A stretch of DNA of 64,000 bases from Adiantum capillus-veneris (lineage: Eukaryota > Streptophyta > Polypodiopsida > Polypodiales > Pteridaceae). The stretch lies in NCBI GenBank assembly GCA_014529385.2, contig CM043958.1:143368734-143432733 (forward strand). The letters are read 5' to 3'. Below the pieces are notes generated by a model. The model was not told the DNA's origin, ran no database searches, and worked only from the letters and a program-made list of their open reading frames with translations. Positions 44,061 through 57,852 of the stretch are shown one piece after another (position 1 is the stretch's first letter; each line of letters begins with the position of its first letter). A program made the position numbers and the translations under genes.

Positions 44061-45059
44061 CTCTTGAATCTTGAAAAAAAAACTTTTTCTTCGGCACCCC
44101 TTGGATGGTACGTAACTTTCTTTGTGGTAATCTTATTCTTGAGTCATGAAGCAAGGCTACCAACTTGGATATTGAACTTTGGGTTCAAGTATCCATCTCA
44201 CCTTCTAAGGTTTTTGAGCACCTGTACCGAGCTCTCAAAAATTGAAAAAAATCAAAATTTCTCTATTGTGTCCATCCAATCCTAGATTTTGGAGAGGATA
44301 TCTACATGTATATGGATCTAGTTGATAAGACATAAATCACATCTTAAAGATTCTATGAAACACTACCATAAGAAATCCTAACAAGTTGAAAAACCATTAA
44401 TGCATGCATTCCAAAGTAGACCAAATCACTGCAAACTCGATCCTTGAAAAAACTTTAGCTGGCCATATCTTCTCCGTTTGAAGTCTATTTTGAGATATTT
44501 AAGATCTTGGCTTGGAGAGCATGCTTAGCACTTCAATACCATAACCTTGAACAACACTTGGGTACCACATGCTATATAGTATTGGACAAACCTACAAGTT
44601 GTTGAAACTTTAAATTAGCATAACTTCATGTTGGTAGCTCCTTCTAACGAGTTGTAAATACAAGCTTCTAAAGCCCAATGAGCACTTCAACATTTACTAA
44701 TAGACATGCATATTTCCAGCCTCAAAACATTCCAATAATCCCATAAAAGACCAAACTTGATCCAAAAACCACATATCTTAATTCCATGTTTGCCATGGCA
44801 TCTAATTGTTGTACAAACCTAGTAGCTTACTCTGGATTGCAACCATAACCACCTTTCTCACATGTTGTAGCATCGACATACTTTGGTTTCATTGACATCT
44901 CTCCTTCACAATGGCAAAATAATATTATCATCCCAAATTAATTTTTGTACACATTTCGAGACACACATCCATTTGGTTTTAGTGTTTTTGTTTGGTTGCA
45001 CAAACTTTAGACCGAGAGAGAAACAACTCTTAGTGAAAAATATTTTTACCCTTGAAGAC
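44061..45059. other. Intergenic, nothing recognised
   Basis: AT-rich, no conserved reading frame or repeat partner seen in the window. Confidence 0.5.
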
Positions 45060-45250
45060 TTGTTGAGTGAAATTATCCCTTTAAAAACCTTGCTTGTTGT
45101 AGGAGTAGCTTCAAAAGCTTCTTTGGAAAATTGTGTGAACCAGTCCTTATGCCTTGTTGAGTGAAAATGATCCCTTTGAAAACATTGCTTGTTGTAGGAA
45201 TAGCCTCAAAAGCTCATTTGAAAAATTGTGTGAGCCAGTCCTTATGAAAA
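45060..45250. repeat. Tandem duplication, about 95 bp
   Basis: Two units each contain GTTGAGTGAAA, CTTGCTTGTTGTAGGA and GTGTGA(A/G)CCAGTCCTTATG. Confidence 0.85.
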
Positions 45251-47740
45251 AATTAGCTCTCTCCAGCATTGTGGAGATAATCTCTTGGCAAGAGATAGAA
45301 CAATGCTCTAGAATTTCAAGTTGCTTGTGGGAAGGATTGCCAATGTGGACCCTCAAAGGGTTATACTTTGCTTTACCTCTAGGGATTATGTCTAAGAGTA
45401 GAGGATATGTGGAACGAAGCCAAGGACTCGACCTTCACAATGAGCTATTTTGAAATTTGGACGTCAATTCCACATTAGTTGCCATGTTCAAAAGCATGGT
45501 TCAACTCATCACCTCTTACCAAGAATAGCCTTATTGACAAGATTATAAAAGGTGAATATAGTAGACTCTAAATGAGCCTCAGAGAACTTCGAGATTTCAA
45601 AAGGCATAGTGTAATTTGAAAACTATTATAATTGGTTGACCACCTGTCTTACAGATGTAACCGCTCCTTGAATGTGGAGTGATTTCATTGTACAACTTCC
45701 TTGTGTTTTTGTCTATATCAGAGAGTACATAGTGCTATTTTGTGTTCAAAATGATGGAGATTGTCTGTTTAAGCATTTCCAATGATTTAGTAATCCAATT
45801 TTTGTTTAAATTGTGATATTTTGAATAGCATTACACATTAAAAACTAGCAATCATGCTAGGAATCCAAGAAACCCACCAAATCCAACAATCAACTAGACA
45901 ACCCTATAATTAAGGCAATAAAATATAAGGAAAAACCCAAGGATGGCCTAGATTACTATGTGGCCTAGTTCCAAACTAGATGGGCATGTAAGATCCCCAA
46001 TTTTTGGGTCTCTTTTAAAAATAAGAAAAATATATTTTCACTGCACATTACTTTATTTTGGTCCTAGAATGCTTGTTGTGCAATGCTGAGATGTTTTAAA
46101 GTAGAAAGCAAGGCCATTTTTATGTTCTACTAGGTTAAACAAACAGTTGGTTCAATTTTTGAAAAATTTTCTTTTTCTTGCTTTGTTGTGAAAAGAAAGG
46201 CCCGATCATTCTTTTATTATGTCTAGGGAAGTTAAGGTTCAATTATCTAAAAATCTACTTTTTGTTCTTTTATGCCTTTTGGTGAAAAGCAGGTTTGTTT
46301 GCTAGTTCAGGAAAAGCCATGGTTCAATTTTTTTTTTTAATCCTTTTTTATCTTAATGTTTTCTGTGCTTTTTGGTTCTCTCAAAAATCAAATCTACTTT
46401 TCATATCGCCTAACCCTCAACAAATTATTTTTAGTCACTATATATGTGCAAAACGGACATACAACGGAGGAAGGGGATTAATTGATTTTTTATGGGGATT
46501 ATTTTTATGAAAAGCTGCATTGTAAAAACATCAAGACTGTAATGGAATTGGCCTATTTAACTTGAGAGTAGCGGAAATTAATGAGAGTACTTTTGAGAAC
46601 TGACTTTGTGAGCATAGCGGGTGAACATTATTGAAGATAGCAACATAATCATAGCAATTAGTTAACCTGGCATGAACAATACCTTTGCAAGAGAGAGAAT
46701 TTAGAGAACATGACAACTATTGAGGACCGGATTTATGTGGAGCCGGTCCCCCCTCCAATAGGCATTTGTATTATGATTTCTCCCATTAAGAGAGACTTGT
46801 TACAATACAATCTTTGTGTTCCTTGTGACCTAGGTGTCACTATGAAGATGGAAAGATTCATGCATCACAAGCATAACATAAACTTGAAGATAGCTTTAAC
46901 TATACCAAGCCTCAGTCCCAAGACCTCGAACACCTTCGAAGGTGGAGAGAGCTAGCAGGGAATGAGGGTAGGGAAGAGGAAGAAGAAACATTTCATAGGG
47001 GAAAGAATTAGTTCCTCACTTATCATAACTCTTCTTGCTAGCATACATAGTAGCACAGTAATGAAGAATAAGGAGATGGAAATCTTAAACATTGAAGCAT
47101 GGCTCTTGGTTGGATTAGCAGTCCATAGCCAAGAGTGTTGATGTAGGCTCTCAACCTCTACTTGCTTGGAGAAGGAGAGGGAGCTCTTGCACTTTGCATA
47201 GCACACGATGAGAGTGTTTGTGAGTGTGTGTGGATGAGTATTGTGTGGATGAGTATACCCCCTAAGCAACCCCCTAGCTTGCTCGGGTCTACCCTCCCTT
47301 GTAGCTCATGCTTGAAGCTCATTGGACCCCTCCAGGCCTAGCCAATCACAAGCAGAGGCATGATAAGCAGCAAGAGTAGCCTTGGGACAACTGTCCCCCT
47401 TTCCCCTTTGAGAGAGAGGACTTGATAAATGAAAAATAAATTACTTAAATCTCCTAAATTATCATTGGACCCCTTGGGTGGCCAACCAATAGGCTTCAGG
47501 CACACCATGAGGGCAACATGAGGAGGAACTTGAGAAGTGTCCCTTTTGCTTTCTTTGTACCATGCATTCCTTGTGTGAGTGTGTGGGTGTTCTCTCTCAT
47601 CCCCCCTCTTGTAGGACTCGCCCCTTCCTTTTAGGGATTGAATCTTGACCTTTTGACACCTCAAGCCCCTCATGCATAGGCCCAATTCCCACCACAAGCT
47701 TGGTCCTTAAGCACTTTAAGCTTGGGTTGGGTTCTCACCT
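45251..47740. other. Gene-poor stretch, possible LTR start near 45986
   Basis: TGTAAGATCCCCAATTTTTGG at 45986-46006 resembles a common plant gypsy LTR start, but no partner or polyprotein follows. Frames at 46295, 46710 and 47338 (minus) have no recognisable domains. Confidence 0.35.
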
Positions 47741-47744
47741 CAAG

Positions 47745-47830
47745 TGCAACCCTAGCATGTCAAGCACCTCAAGCATCTCAAGCACCTCAGTCATCAAGAA
47801 TGACAAGCAAGACAAGCACCTTGAGCTGGG
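47745..47830. repeat. Low-complexity CAAGCACCT repeat
   Basis: Imperfect repetitions of TCAAGCACCTCAAGCATC, about 9-18 bp period. Confidence 0.75.
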
Positions 47831-48527
47831 TCAGGTTCCTGCCTCAAGCTCAACAGCCCTAGCTTACCTAAGGTCAAAGGACTTTTACACACATTATTGG
47901 AGGTCTTCAATGAAGCTAACCCTAAGGTCTTATGCTCCATTGGTTAGCCTTGCTCTTTGATAGACCAACTCTCATTTGGGCCCCTTTACCATTGGCCCCG
48001 TGTTGAGATAGATCTATAAGCACATGTCTATATCTTAACCCTTGTTCCCGTTTATTCTCCCACATTAAGTGATCAGTTAATATGAGAAAATCATTTGAAT
48101 TGGTTAGATATTAGATATTAAATTCTATGACAAGGCAGTACAATGAGTGTCATGATTGTATCCGGGCATCACGGTGTAGTTTAGTTCACTTTACGATCAC
48201 ATTAGCTGCCTAGAAAAAGTTTTACTAAACAGGTTATAAAAAAAAAAAAATGGTGTGGGTAGAGTTGGCTTCTGAAAGCAAAACCTTGTTTTTAGCAAAA
48301 ATTAGGGCTTTTCCCAAAATTTTAGCACTACTTTTAGCCAAAAAGAGTGCACCTTCTTTCTACTTGGGGCACACTCTAGCTTGCAAAAATGTCATACAAA
48401 GAGCAATAGGCCTCAGTTTTGGGAGCAACGAATGCTTAGAGTTCAATGAAACTCTACATACATATTATACAGAGGTGGTGAAATCTCTACATCACCATAT
48501 CCATAACAAGATCTCTCTCATTCATGA

Positions 48528-48553
48528 TAAGAAGAAGAAGAAGAAGAAGAAGA
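48528..48553. repeat. (GAA)n microsatellite
   Basis: Eight to nine AAG triplets; it produces spurious Lys and Arg runs in the plus-strand frames. Confidence 0.9.
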
Positions 48554-48559
48554 ACCCTC

Positions 48560-49940
48560 TCTCTGCTCTCTTACTATATTCTCTTTTGTTTTCCCGGTGA
48601 GAGCGATCTCCATCAGCTTCGTGGTAGAATCCTCTATGTATCTCTATCATCTCTCTCTTGTGGAAAAGTAGGAGGCCTTTCAATTACTGATAATAACTCC
48701 TTATTCACGGTACGAATCTCTAAACTCCATAGTCATTGTCTCTTTGTCTCTCTACTTACTTTTCCCTTACGTGTAGGGAAACTACGCTCTTGGTTGATGC
48801 TTTTCTATGTACATAGGCATGTATGGGCTTGTCAAAAGAGTAACATGATGATCCATGCTTGTCTTATCATGTTTTTCATGCTGATGTATGCATATGGTGT
48901 GTTATGAGATCATGTAGATACATAAAAAGTACATTTTGCTTTCACTTCATGTAGGCAATAGGGACACTATTTTGGTCATATCTCCCAAACCATTATGAAT
49001 CAAGCCAAACCATTTAAATCAAAGACTAACCACATTTTGTATATATTTTTCTCTTTTATTTATCATTGAAATTTTTTTCTAGACTCTAGAGTTATGGGTA
49101 AAATATAGCTTGTTGTCCATTGCACACTCAATATTTTGGACCCGGGGCTTCTTGGAGAGCCACTATATGCATTTATCGGATGGGAAAATCCACTTAACCA
49201 ATCCAAGATCTTGATTAGACATCTTGATAAATGTGTTTAAATTACCATTATCATTTCATGAGTGAGTTATTAATTTCTTTTTGTACATGCTTACATATGC
49301 ATGTAGGGGTGCTACCTAAGGGGGGTACCATATGGAGTCGTGGGTTTAATGTGAGGTCCATATATGATATATGGTTTATTTTTTCATGTTGGTACCCTTT
49401 TTAATGTCCATAAAACTATGTGATGATGCTTGGTTAGTCAATCCAAACTGTATGGGCAACTTTGCATTAAATGGCTTTCTTTTCGCATCAAGGTTGTTAG
49501 CATGATTCTCATATAGGTGAAGTGATGTGGTAAGGTAATAGTCTATGTTATAGGGCTGAGCTTGATGCATTGGTATAAGTTCAACTACTTTCTCTTTATA
49601 TCATGTATGCATCTAAAAATAGGAAAAAAATTGTTTTGCACGTACATGTGAAGTTATGGCATATGATTGGTCAAAGTGATAGGGATGTTTTTTATCATGA
49701 TGAAGTTTATGTGGTGATGATGCATGAAACCTTAAAGGATAGATGTGGATGTCTCACATGCATGTGTGTATTTCTTTCCACCCTCCTAAGTTAAAACTAG
49801 CTCTACGTGCAAGGAGAGTGGTGTGCAGTTGTGGTGCATCACTTGCATATGGTTAAATGGTCTTAATTTGGTGATTCAAGATTATGTTTAGTCGCTAGTC
49901 AAACTCTTTTTTATGCATAAAAATCAATCTTTGAGGTCCA
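48560..49940. other. Gene-poor stretch
   Basis: CT-rich to about 48770, then AT-rich. Scattered CATGCATG-rich segments but no gene. Confidence 0.45.
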
Positions 49941-49949
49941 TGTAAGCTA

Positions 49950-50105
49950 ACTCAGTTGTCTACAACAAGTGAAATCAAAGATAACTCAATTGTCTACAAC
50001 AAGTACAGTCAAAGCTCCATGTGCTAACTTGATTGTCTACAACAAGTACAGTCAAAGCTCAAAGTGTTGACTTAGCTGTTTGTAGCAAGTACAGTCAAAT
50101 CTCTA
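49950..50105. repeat. Tandem repeat of about 45 bp
   Basis: Four units with TGTCTACAACAAGTACAGTC (the last with TGTTTGTAGCAAGTACAGTC), directly before dispersed repeat R3 copy 2. Confidence 0.8.
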
Positions 50106-50179
50106 AGTGGTTTATGGTCAAGGGTTGATTCTTGATTGTGGTAGTCAGTGTGTCTTGTGGATTATTTTTCTAGTTATGG

Positions 50180-50620
50180 AAAATTTTTGCAACCATGTGA
50201 TGTGCTAAAGTGGTTTTCAAAACGGTTGTGCATCATCGAGACTAGGGTGGCGTGCTCATCCATGTGATGAAAATTTGAATTATGGTTCATGTTTTGGATT
50301 TGGATTAAGAAGTGATTTAAATGGATTATCTTAGGTGTGTAAGGATAGAGACCTTGTACAGTTGATTGCCTTGGAAAGGATTTCTTGTGCATATACAAGA
50401 TGCTATAATATTTTTGTGCTCATGTGTTATATTTCTCATGACAACAATGATACAAGATTAGCCCATTTACATTGCTTAGCCTTCGATGAAAGGTTCAATG
50501 ACCTGGGACTTTGCTAGATCGCGGGTTTTTGGTAGACTTGGGACTTTGCTAGATCCAGGGTGTTGCTTAGATCTTCCTTTTTTGTTAAACTCGTCTACAC
50601 AGGGACAAAAGAGGCATGGC
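50180..50620 (+). repeat. Dispersed repeat R3, copy 2
   Basis: Same order of blocks as 22930-22260 on the other strand. It additionally carries a short duplication of GGGACTTTGCTAGATC (50505-50560). Confidence 0.6.
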
Positions 50621-51639
50621 ACCTAAACTAGTATGGCTGGTATTAAGACCTACCACATATTGGCTTAGAATCCTTTCAGATCTCAAGTTCATGCAGGGAG
50701 GCAAAGTAGCCCCATGGATCAGGTAATTTGGAGGTGTTCTGGCTTGCTCCTGGCTAAATGAAATTCTCTATGTCTATAGTAAGAGTGGATGTGGACGGGT
50801 TGACTGATTGATCCCACACTAGGTTCGATGCTTCTACTTAGTCATTTATGGTTTTAAAGGTATGGTGTACCCAATTCTGATAGCATAAATTGATGGTTTT
50901 CTTTCTTCATTTAGACGAGACATTGAAAGATTCTATTTCTTTATTCTCATGTGTCATTTCTACACGCTATTTCACCCTCCACTTTTATCTCTCCATGTAT
51001 TCCCCCAGATGCAATGTACACATAAATTACTCGTCCACTTGGCCATTTATTTTGAGTATTCTTTCATTGATACACATTTAGGGATGGCAAATCGCACTAC
51101 CTTGGGTCCCAACCAAAGCCCAAAACTTAACTTGGATGGATAGTGGGTACCAATGTAAATTGAAGTACTCTCTATATGCTCAATTTTCAGCACTCATCTA
51201 GAGCATAAATGCATGTCACTTCAGTGTCTTGAAGAGTTGGTATGTGCCTAAGACATCTTCCTTGGTTTTTTATGTGTTTTGTTTCTTTGTTTGTTAGTCG
51301 TCTTTTTTTTTTCTCTTTTTTTTAATGCTTGCAATTTGGACTAGGGCATGAAATAGCTCAAAACAAGCGTCTCACTTGGGAGATTTGGGCCCACTTTACA
51401 TCACAATGTTTTACCAATCGAGGTGTCTATAACCCTCCAAAAAATCAATTTCTACCTAGAAAAGTAAGTGGAAGCAAAAGTTTAACAAAAACCGCACACA
51501 TGAAGAGAAGAAAAGGAGTTTAATAGACAAAATATGCCTTGGCTATCTCATGTAAGGAATAATACTTGTGTCATACTATAAGTTTCATTAATTAAAGATA
51601 TTTGAAAGTAGAAAGAAAGAGAAATTACTTAGCTTTGAT
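50621..51639. other. Gene-poor stretch
   Basis: 50950-51110 loosely resembles 31690-31860. No domain seen. Confidence 0.4.
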
Positions 51640-52810
51640 CATATTCAAGATCTAGCATCATTGGAGCATAGCATTGGTCCTAATACCGGATTGTGCCACA
51701 CTTTGAATTTTTTAAAGCTTGATACTTCTAACAAATGAAACACACACACACACATCTTTCTACTAAAGTCATCGACTAATATCAAAAAATAGAGGGATCC
51801 ACCCAAAGCAGATGTAGACATGTTACAATAGAGATCTGCATGTAACAACTCTAGAGGAGACTATGCTCAATTGTTAGTCTCTCATGGAAATGCCTTCCTT
51901 TGTTGCTTTCCCACCATACAAGCCTCACATACTTTCTTTATATCTAAGATTTGAGGCATGTGTGCAACCATCCCATATCTTTTAGCACAAAAATACTTAG
52001 GTTACCAAATCTCTCATGTGATAATTGATTTGTACCTTTTTTTGTAGTTACCATAAGTGCAGAAAGATCGTAAAGATTGTTGCACGTTACTTTCTTTTTC
52101 ATGTATTGCCTTAAGAATCTAAACCTTCTACCCCAGTTTTCTTGAAATGAACTTCAAGACCATGATGAGTGATTGCACAGCATTGAGAGTAGATTCTTAT
52201 TCGTTTGTGGCACATACAACACATCAGAGAGTTGATTAGTTTCATATGTAGCTGCTACAAAAGAAATTGTTTTAGACCCTTCTACTTGGACATTTGGTTC
52301 CAATAGTTACATCAATGGGTTCCTATAGAGGCTTATAGAAACTATACCAATCTTTCTTACTAGTCATATGCCGAGATGATCCACTATCTAGAATCCAAGA
52401 ACCATAAACAAATGGGGTTTATGCTCATTAGAATACCACTTCTATGGTGTCCCATACTTCAAGCTCTGCTTTTGCATTGTTTGTGGATTCTCTTTCCTTC
52501 CAAGAAGCTTTCAAGGTGTTGTTCTTCTCGTCTAATTTCTTTTTTTTTTGCAGTCTTTAATAGCATGATCTTTCTTGTCACAATAAAAAGAGATACCTAT
52601 AAATTTATTCTTCTTGGGCTTCATCTTAGAAGAATTTGGCACAGTCCCCTTGCCTTCTGTGTTAGCCGTGAAAGCAACATCACCCCTGCCATCCCTAGTT
52701 ATAAGTCGTACCTCCTCTTAAGGCAGCATTGCACTCACATCTTCAAATGTAAGAGGATGAACCTAAGTGTTGAGTGTTGTAAACAAGACCATTATATCTA
52801 GATGGAAGCA
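51640..52810 (-). mobile_element. Ty1/copia fragment: gag end, protease, start of integrase
   Basis: Read leftward: LTFEDVSAMLP, stop, EEVRLI (gag C-terminus); a zinc knuckle with its first Cys replaced (SFYCDKKDHAIKDC, about 52590-52540); the aspartic protease signature WILDSGSSRHMTSKKDWY (about 52400-52350); GAG-pre-integrase (KKVCEACMVGKQQRKAFP, about 51930-51880); and the integrase start LLHADLYCNMSTSALGGSLY with LVDDFSRK. It ends near 51640, so RT and RNase H are missing. Stops are frequent and mostly of the C-to-T type. Confidence 0.85.
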
Positions 52811-52928
52811 TGTGAATGCAACACTAAGCTAAATCTTCTAGATAAATTGCCACACCAATAGCAGCTAACTGATCTGGAGAGTTTAGATGGTGATATACAC
52901 GACTAGAGCTAGTAGGCAAGAATACAAG

Positions 52929-53020
<92 letters not shown>

Positions 53021-53039
53021 AGAGGATGCATGTCGGCTC

Positions 53040-53720
53040 CGTCACCTTTGGACTATTGACGCAGTCTCCTTTCTAACTTTGCACTACTATGACAGCCATC
53101 CACATCTCTATTATACTCTAGTCGTGATGTGGGTCTAATGGATTCTCGATTCGGTGGTGCTACAATGGCAACCATGCGTGGTATAGCCAATGGTGTTGTG
53201 GCATTAAGGTGCTCGCAGTAAGAGTGGGAAACTTTGGCATCCCATTCATTCTATTTCTAATGTGGAACACTGGCAGCTTGCATCCATATCATCTTCATCA
53301 AGGCTTCTTCCATCTCTTGTAGTCCCTCCTTTTAGTGAATCCTTATGGGTGATGAATCTCCACCAAAGCTACAACTCTTATGCCCGTTTATGCTTCTAGC
53401 AAGTTTGCAACCACTACCACATGTGATAGAAATCTCTTTTATGTGCTCCAAGTGTTGCACTTAGTGATGGTCATAATACGCCATTCGTTGCTTACTTGCA
53501 CACCCTTGGCATGGTCCCATGCTAGCACCAACCCGTCTTAGTGCCCCTACCACATGTTGCCCTCTTGGAAGTGGAGCCACTTAGCATGCCAAGGCTCATT
53601 TTCTATGTGACTCACAATCAAGGTCGCATGATCCTCTTCACAAAGTAGATGTGATTTGCTCTTGCAGATTTGAATCTTGCAGCCATCTTTCCATCTATTG
53701 ATGACTAAATAGCTTTTTGT
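53040..53720 (-). pseudogene. Degenerate coding region within duplication unit A
   Basis: A minus-strand frame reads CKSKSHLLCEEDHATLIVSH and, after a frameshift, GASMGPCQGCASKQRMAYYD, VQHLEHIKEISITCGSGCKL, SINGHKSCSFGGDSSPIRI, EGLQEMEEALMKMIWMQAAS and CEHLNATTPLAIPRMVAIV. Four or more TAA/TAG codons stand where Gln would fit. The same reading exists in unit B (56720-57400), equally broken, so decay preceded the duplication. Family unknown; possibly a gag. Confidence 0.4.
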
Positions 53721-54154
53721 TTGTTGACTTTCCTACTAGGGGATTTTGTAACCAAGGTAGGACTACGATAGAATTTTCTTGTTTGATCTCATCCTACAAT
53801 TCTCCTCAGCTTCACAGATGAGGGTACTTTGATGTGAAATTAGAGACCACCCCTCTAATTGGTAGGTTTGTTGGGATCTTCACAATGATATCTAAGATCA
53901 TCAAGGGTGTTTCCATATAGAATATGGCTATGATGCCTTGCACTCACATTGTCTTAAACTATACCTCTCACAAAAGTCTTTGAAGTCAACAAAATAGAAA
54001 GTTCCAACATGCTGAATTAAAAAACCCCTCTTGTGAGGGCAACTTTGTAACACCCAAGAACTATGAGTGCCCTCTTGTCAAGCAGACATGATATATTTAC
54101 ATAATAAGAAGGTGCACCCCGTATGTCACGGATGCGAGCTCCTAGGAAATTTTG

Positions 54155-54167
54155 GAAGGTTCTAGAA
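54155..54167. promoter_or_regulatory. Heat-shock-element-like motif, unit A
   Basis: GAAGGTTCTAGAA matches the three-unit pattern GAAnnTTCnnGAA. It lies in a cluster of AGAAGCTTCTAGAG-type sequences that recurs near 54440-54480. Function is inference. Confidence 0.4.
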
Positions 54168-55164
54168 GGAAGATCGTAGAAGATTCTAAAAGCTTGTACC
54201 AGAAGCTTCTAGAGGATTGTCTTCATCATCACTTATGTCAACATCCATGTGTCACACCATGTGTCAACATGTATGTGCACCATGTATGATATGCACGGCA
54301 TGCCATGTGGCACACTCTTGCATTGACACCTGTCCCTCTTAACTTCCCTAAGCACTAGTATGAATGGAGGTCTTGGACTACAAGCTCCTTAGTCTTGCCA
54401 ACACCAATTGTGAAAATCTTGCAAGCTCCCAAAAACTCTGGAAGATTTTAGAAGCTTGTACTAGGAGCTTCTAGAGGATTGTCTGCATCATTTCTCATGT
54501 CAATATCATTGCCTATACCATCAGTTATGTCAACATCCATGTGTCACCATGCATGTACACCATGTATTGACATGCATGTCATGCCATGTGGCACACCTTG
54601 TATCGACATGTGCCCTCTTAACCTCCCTAAGAACTAGCATTAATGTTTAGCATCATTTTTGCAACCAACCCTTGTTTGGTGGATTTGAGACCATAGAATT
54701 GGCCTATACAACCTTATCTGCCATCCTGATTCCTAGCGAGTTTGGTGACAATCACATATCGTATGTTAGGTGAATTAATTGAAAAATGCAAAAATAAAAT
54801 TGACTAAATCTTAATCCAATCAATACATTTTTCAAGATTATTTTCCTTGTGCATTTCCATTTTGCATTAAAATATCACTCGTACCCAATTCTAATAATCA
54901 ATGAGGATACCAACATAGCCCTCTAGTAAATACATACAAGTGGTTTAAGTCTCCTTTGTGTACTATGCACCTCCAATACATGGCATCTGATATCCTCAAA
55001 CATTTTTCTTTTCTTCTATCCACAAGATTTTGCACAAGATGGCTGCAACAATATCAAGATTTTGGGGCATGGAAAAGCAAAGCAGAGCCTCAGAGTTGTA
55101 TCGTGTTGAAGCATTATGAAGAAATACTAAAAGGAGCACCATCGCACTCTAGGAGTGGAACTCC

Positions 55165-55470
55165 GTGTCTCGTGTAGATTCTCTCTACCTTGTTGTTCAT
55201 TTGTATGTCTTAGTCTATTCTTTTCACTTGGCATGTGATGCCCGTCCCATTACACAAGTTCACTCTGTGTCTCGTGTAGATTCTCTCTGCCTTGTTGTTC
55301 ATTTGTATGTCTTAGTCTATTCTTTTCACTTGGCATGTGATACCCGTCCCATTACACAAGTTCACTCCGTGTCTCGTGTAGATTCTCTCTGCCTTGTTGT
55401 TCATTTGTATGTCTTAGTCTATTCTTTTCACTTGGCATGTGATGCCCGTCCCATTACACAAGTTCACTCC
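55165..55470 (+). repeat. 102-bp tandem repeat, three units, unit A only
   Basis: Units start with GTGTCTCGTGTAGATTCTC at 55165, 55267 and 55369. Unit B has a single diverged copy (58852-58955). The period is a multiple of three, so a frame stays open through all three units, but the protein is not preserved in unit B. Confidence 0.95.
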
Positions 55471-55937
55471 ATGACAGTACTAGCCCCAAACCGTGGTGCC
55501 CCTTTCGGTATTTCTTTATATTGCATTGCCTTTCTTGCATTTGTCATGAAAAGTATCCAATTGCATTAACATCATAATCATTAAGTTAACAAGTTCATGT
55601 TAAGAGTCGGGCAATACACATTGCATGCATGGGTTGGTGAATACTGGACATCGTAACTTCCTCTCCAAATCAAGGAGTCCTCATAACACCCACACCCATG
55701 GTTTAAGTTCTCTTAATTAATCTAAATAATTATGAGGGTGATTATGTTGGCCGCTTTAAATCACCAAATCCTTATGGGCTTCTTGCTAGCTCAATAGTGG
55801 TTAAGCCAAAGGCAACCCGCTAAAAGAGTCCGGTATTAAGATTGTAGCTCCTGGGGTGATAAACCATATGCTTAGCAAGCTTATACATCCATGTCTCCCT
55901 TATCTTGATTAATGAGCAGACTCAACCTTTCCTTAGC

Positions 55938-55942
<5 letters not shown>

Positions 55943-56016
<74 letters not shown>

Positions 56017-56060
56017 ATAGAGACACACACATGCGCGCACGCACACACACACACACACAA
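55943..56060. repeat. (GT)n and (AC)n microsatellites in inverted order
   Basis: About 70 bp of GT (55943-56013), a short spacer with ACATAGAGACACAC, then an AC run. The two could pair as a hairpin. Unit B keeps only a much shorter version (59455-59517). Confidence 0.95.
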
Positions 56061-56663
56061 GCATAGAAAGGGCATCCCAAATCAACCAAACATCTAGGAC
56101 ATCTACTAAAAGTAACAGATACCTTCCATGTAAAAGCTCCATTTCACTTATAATATTATAAGCTCCATTTCGTATGGTGGCTTCTCGTGTAATTCCCATA
56201 CTACTCCCAAAACACTAAAACCAAGGTTTGAGAATCTTTTTGAGCCAGTTTTAATTCCAAAAAATATGTTGATTTCCTTAAATTATTTTTCACATCATAA
56301 TAAATATTTCCTAAGCTTTTGGCACCTTTATACCGATTCCACAAAGACTTCTTGGACATTTAAAATTCATCTTAGGGTCATTTTAATTTTGCTTCAAAAA
56401 AATTCGAAACCCCTAAAACAAATCTTACCATCTTGTGAATGTTCTAAGGCTCTCTTAGTACATTAGCCTTAGTTTTTTTATTTCCACTCCTCCATAGGCT
56501 ATTTTAGGTCAATTATCAACATTTTCTCTCTCTAGGGTATGTGAAAAAATTACTTGTTCAACCTTGGATTTTCACTTCAATCACTCTAGAACATCGTTAG
56601 GTGATCAAAACGGGTTACTGTTACTTTGATAGTACTTTTGAACTTACCAAAAACTAAATCCGG

Positions 56664-56705
<42 letters not shown>

Positions 56706-57852
56706 GATGCATGTCGGCTCCGTCGCCTTTGGACTAGTGTCGCGGTCTCCTTCATCTCTATTATACTTTGGTCATGATGTGGGTCTAATGGATTCTTGAT
56801 TTGGTGGTGCTACAATGGCAACCATGTGTGGTATAGCCAACGGTGTTGTGGCATTAAGGTGCTCGCAGTAAGAGTGGGCAACTTTGGCATCCCATTCATT
56901 CTATTTCTAATGTGGAACACTGGCACTTAGCGACCCCTTGACTTGCATCCATATCATCTTCATCTAGGCTTCTTCCATCTCTTGTAGTCCCTCCTTTTAG
57001 TGAATCCTTATGGGTGATGAATCTCCACCAAAGCTACAACTCTTATGCCCGCTTATGCTTCTAGCAAGTTTGCAACCACTACCACATGTGATAGAAATCT
57101 CTTTTATGTGCTCCAAGTGTTGCACTTAGTGATGGTCATAATAGGCCATTCATTCCTTACTTGCACACCCTTGGCATGGTCCCATGCTAGCACCAACCCA
57201 TCTTAGTGCCCCTACCACATGTTGCCCTCTTGGAAGTGGAGCCACTTGGCATGCCAAAGCTCATTTTCAATCTGACTCACAATCAAGGTCGCTTGATCCT
57301 CTTCACAAAGTAGATCGGGATTTGTTCTTGTAGGTTTGAATCCTGCAGCAATCTTCCATCTACTGACTAGATAACGTTTTGTTTGTTGACTTTCCTACTA
57401 TGCGATTTTGTAACCAAGGTAGGACTACGATAGAATTTTCTTGTTTGATCTCATCCTACCATTCTCCTCAAGTTCAGAGATGAGGGTGCTTTGATGTGAA
57501 ATGAGAGACCACCCTCTAATTGGTAGGTTTGTTGGGAGCTATTTAAGATCATCAAGGGTGTTTCCATATAGAATATGGCTATGATGCCTTGCACTCACAT
57601 TGTCTTAGACTACACCTCTCACAAAAGTCTTTGAAGTCAACAAAATAAAAAGTTTCAACATGTTGGGTAAGCTGGTGCTCAATGAAGCCTTACGATCAAA
57701 ATTCAAGTTTTTGGAAAGTTGTCAAAAAAAACCCTCCTGTAAGTGCAACTTTGTAACACCTAAGAACTATAAGTGCCCTCTTGTCAAAAGCGAACATGAT
57801 ATACCTACATAATAAGAAGGTGCACCCCGTATGTCACTCGTAGAAAATTTTG

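Larger units (their letters stand above)
52930..56665. repeat. Tandem duplication unit A, about 3.7 kb
   Basis: Begins with a (CT)n run (52930-53020) and AGGATGCATGTCGGCTCCGT, and ends with ATCAAAACGGGTTACTG and a TAAATCCGGTGA-type sequence. Collinear with 56666-60205, which begins with the same (CT)n plus AGGATGCATG. Identity is about 93-95% by eye, with indels. The (CT)n runs at both junctions suggest unequal exchange at the microsatellite. Confidence 0.9.

Noticed and set aside
47745-50105. CRISPR-like arrays from the short tandem repeats
   Set aside because: Repeats are imperfect, lack unique spacers of constant length and are in a plant nuclear context.
55165-55569. A 134-codon frame with three 34-residue repeats
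   Set aside because: The repeat is a 102-bp DNA duplication; unit B of the large duplication has one copy in a broken frame, so protein conservation is absent.
55881-56199. Thr-His and Cys-Val repeat frames
   Set aside because: Translations of the (GT)n/(AC)n microsatellite.
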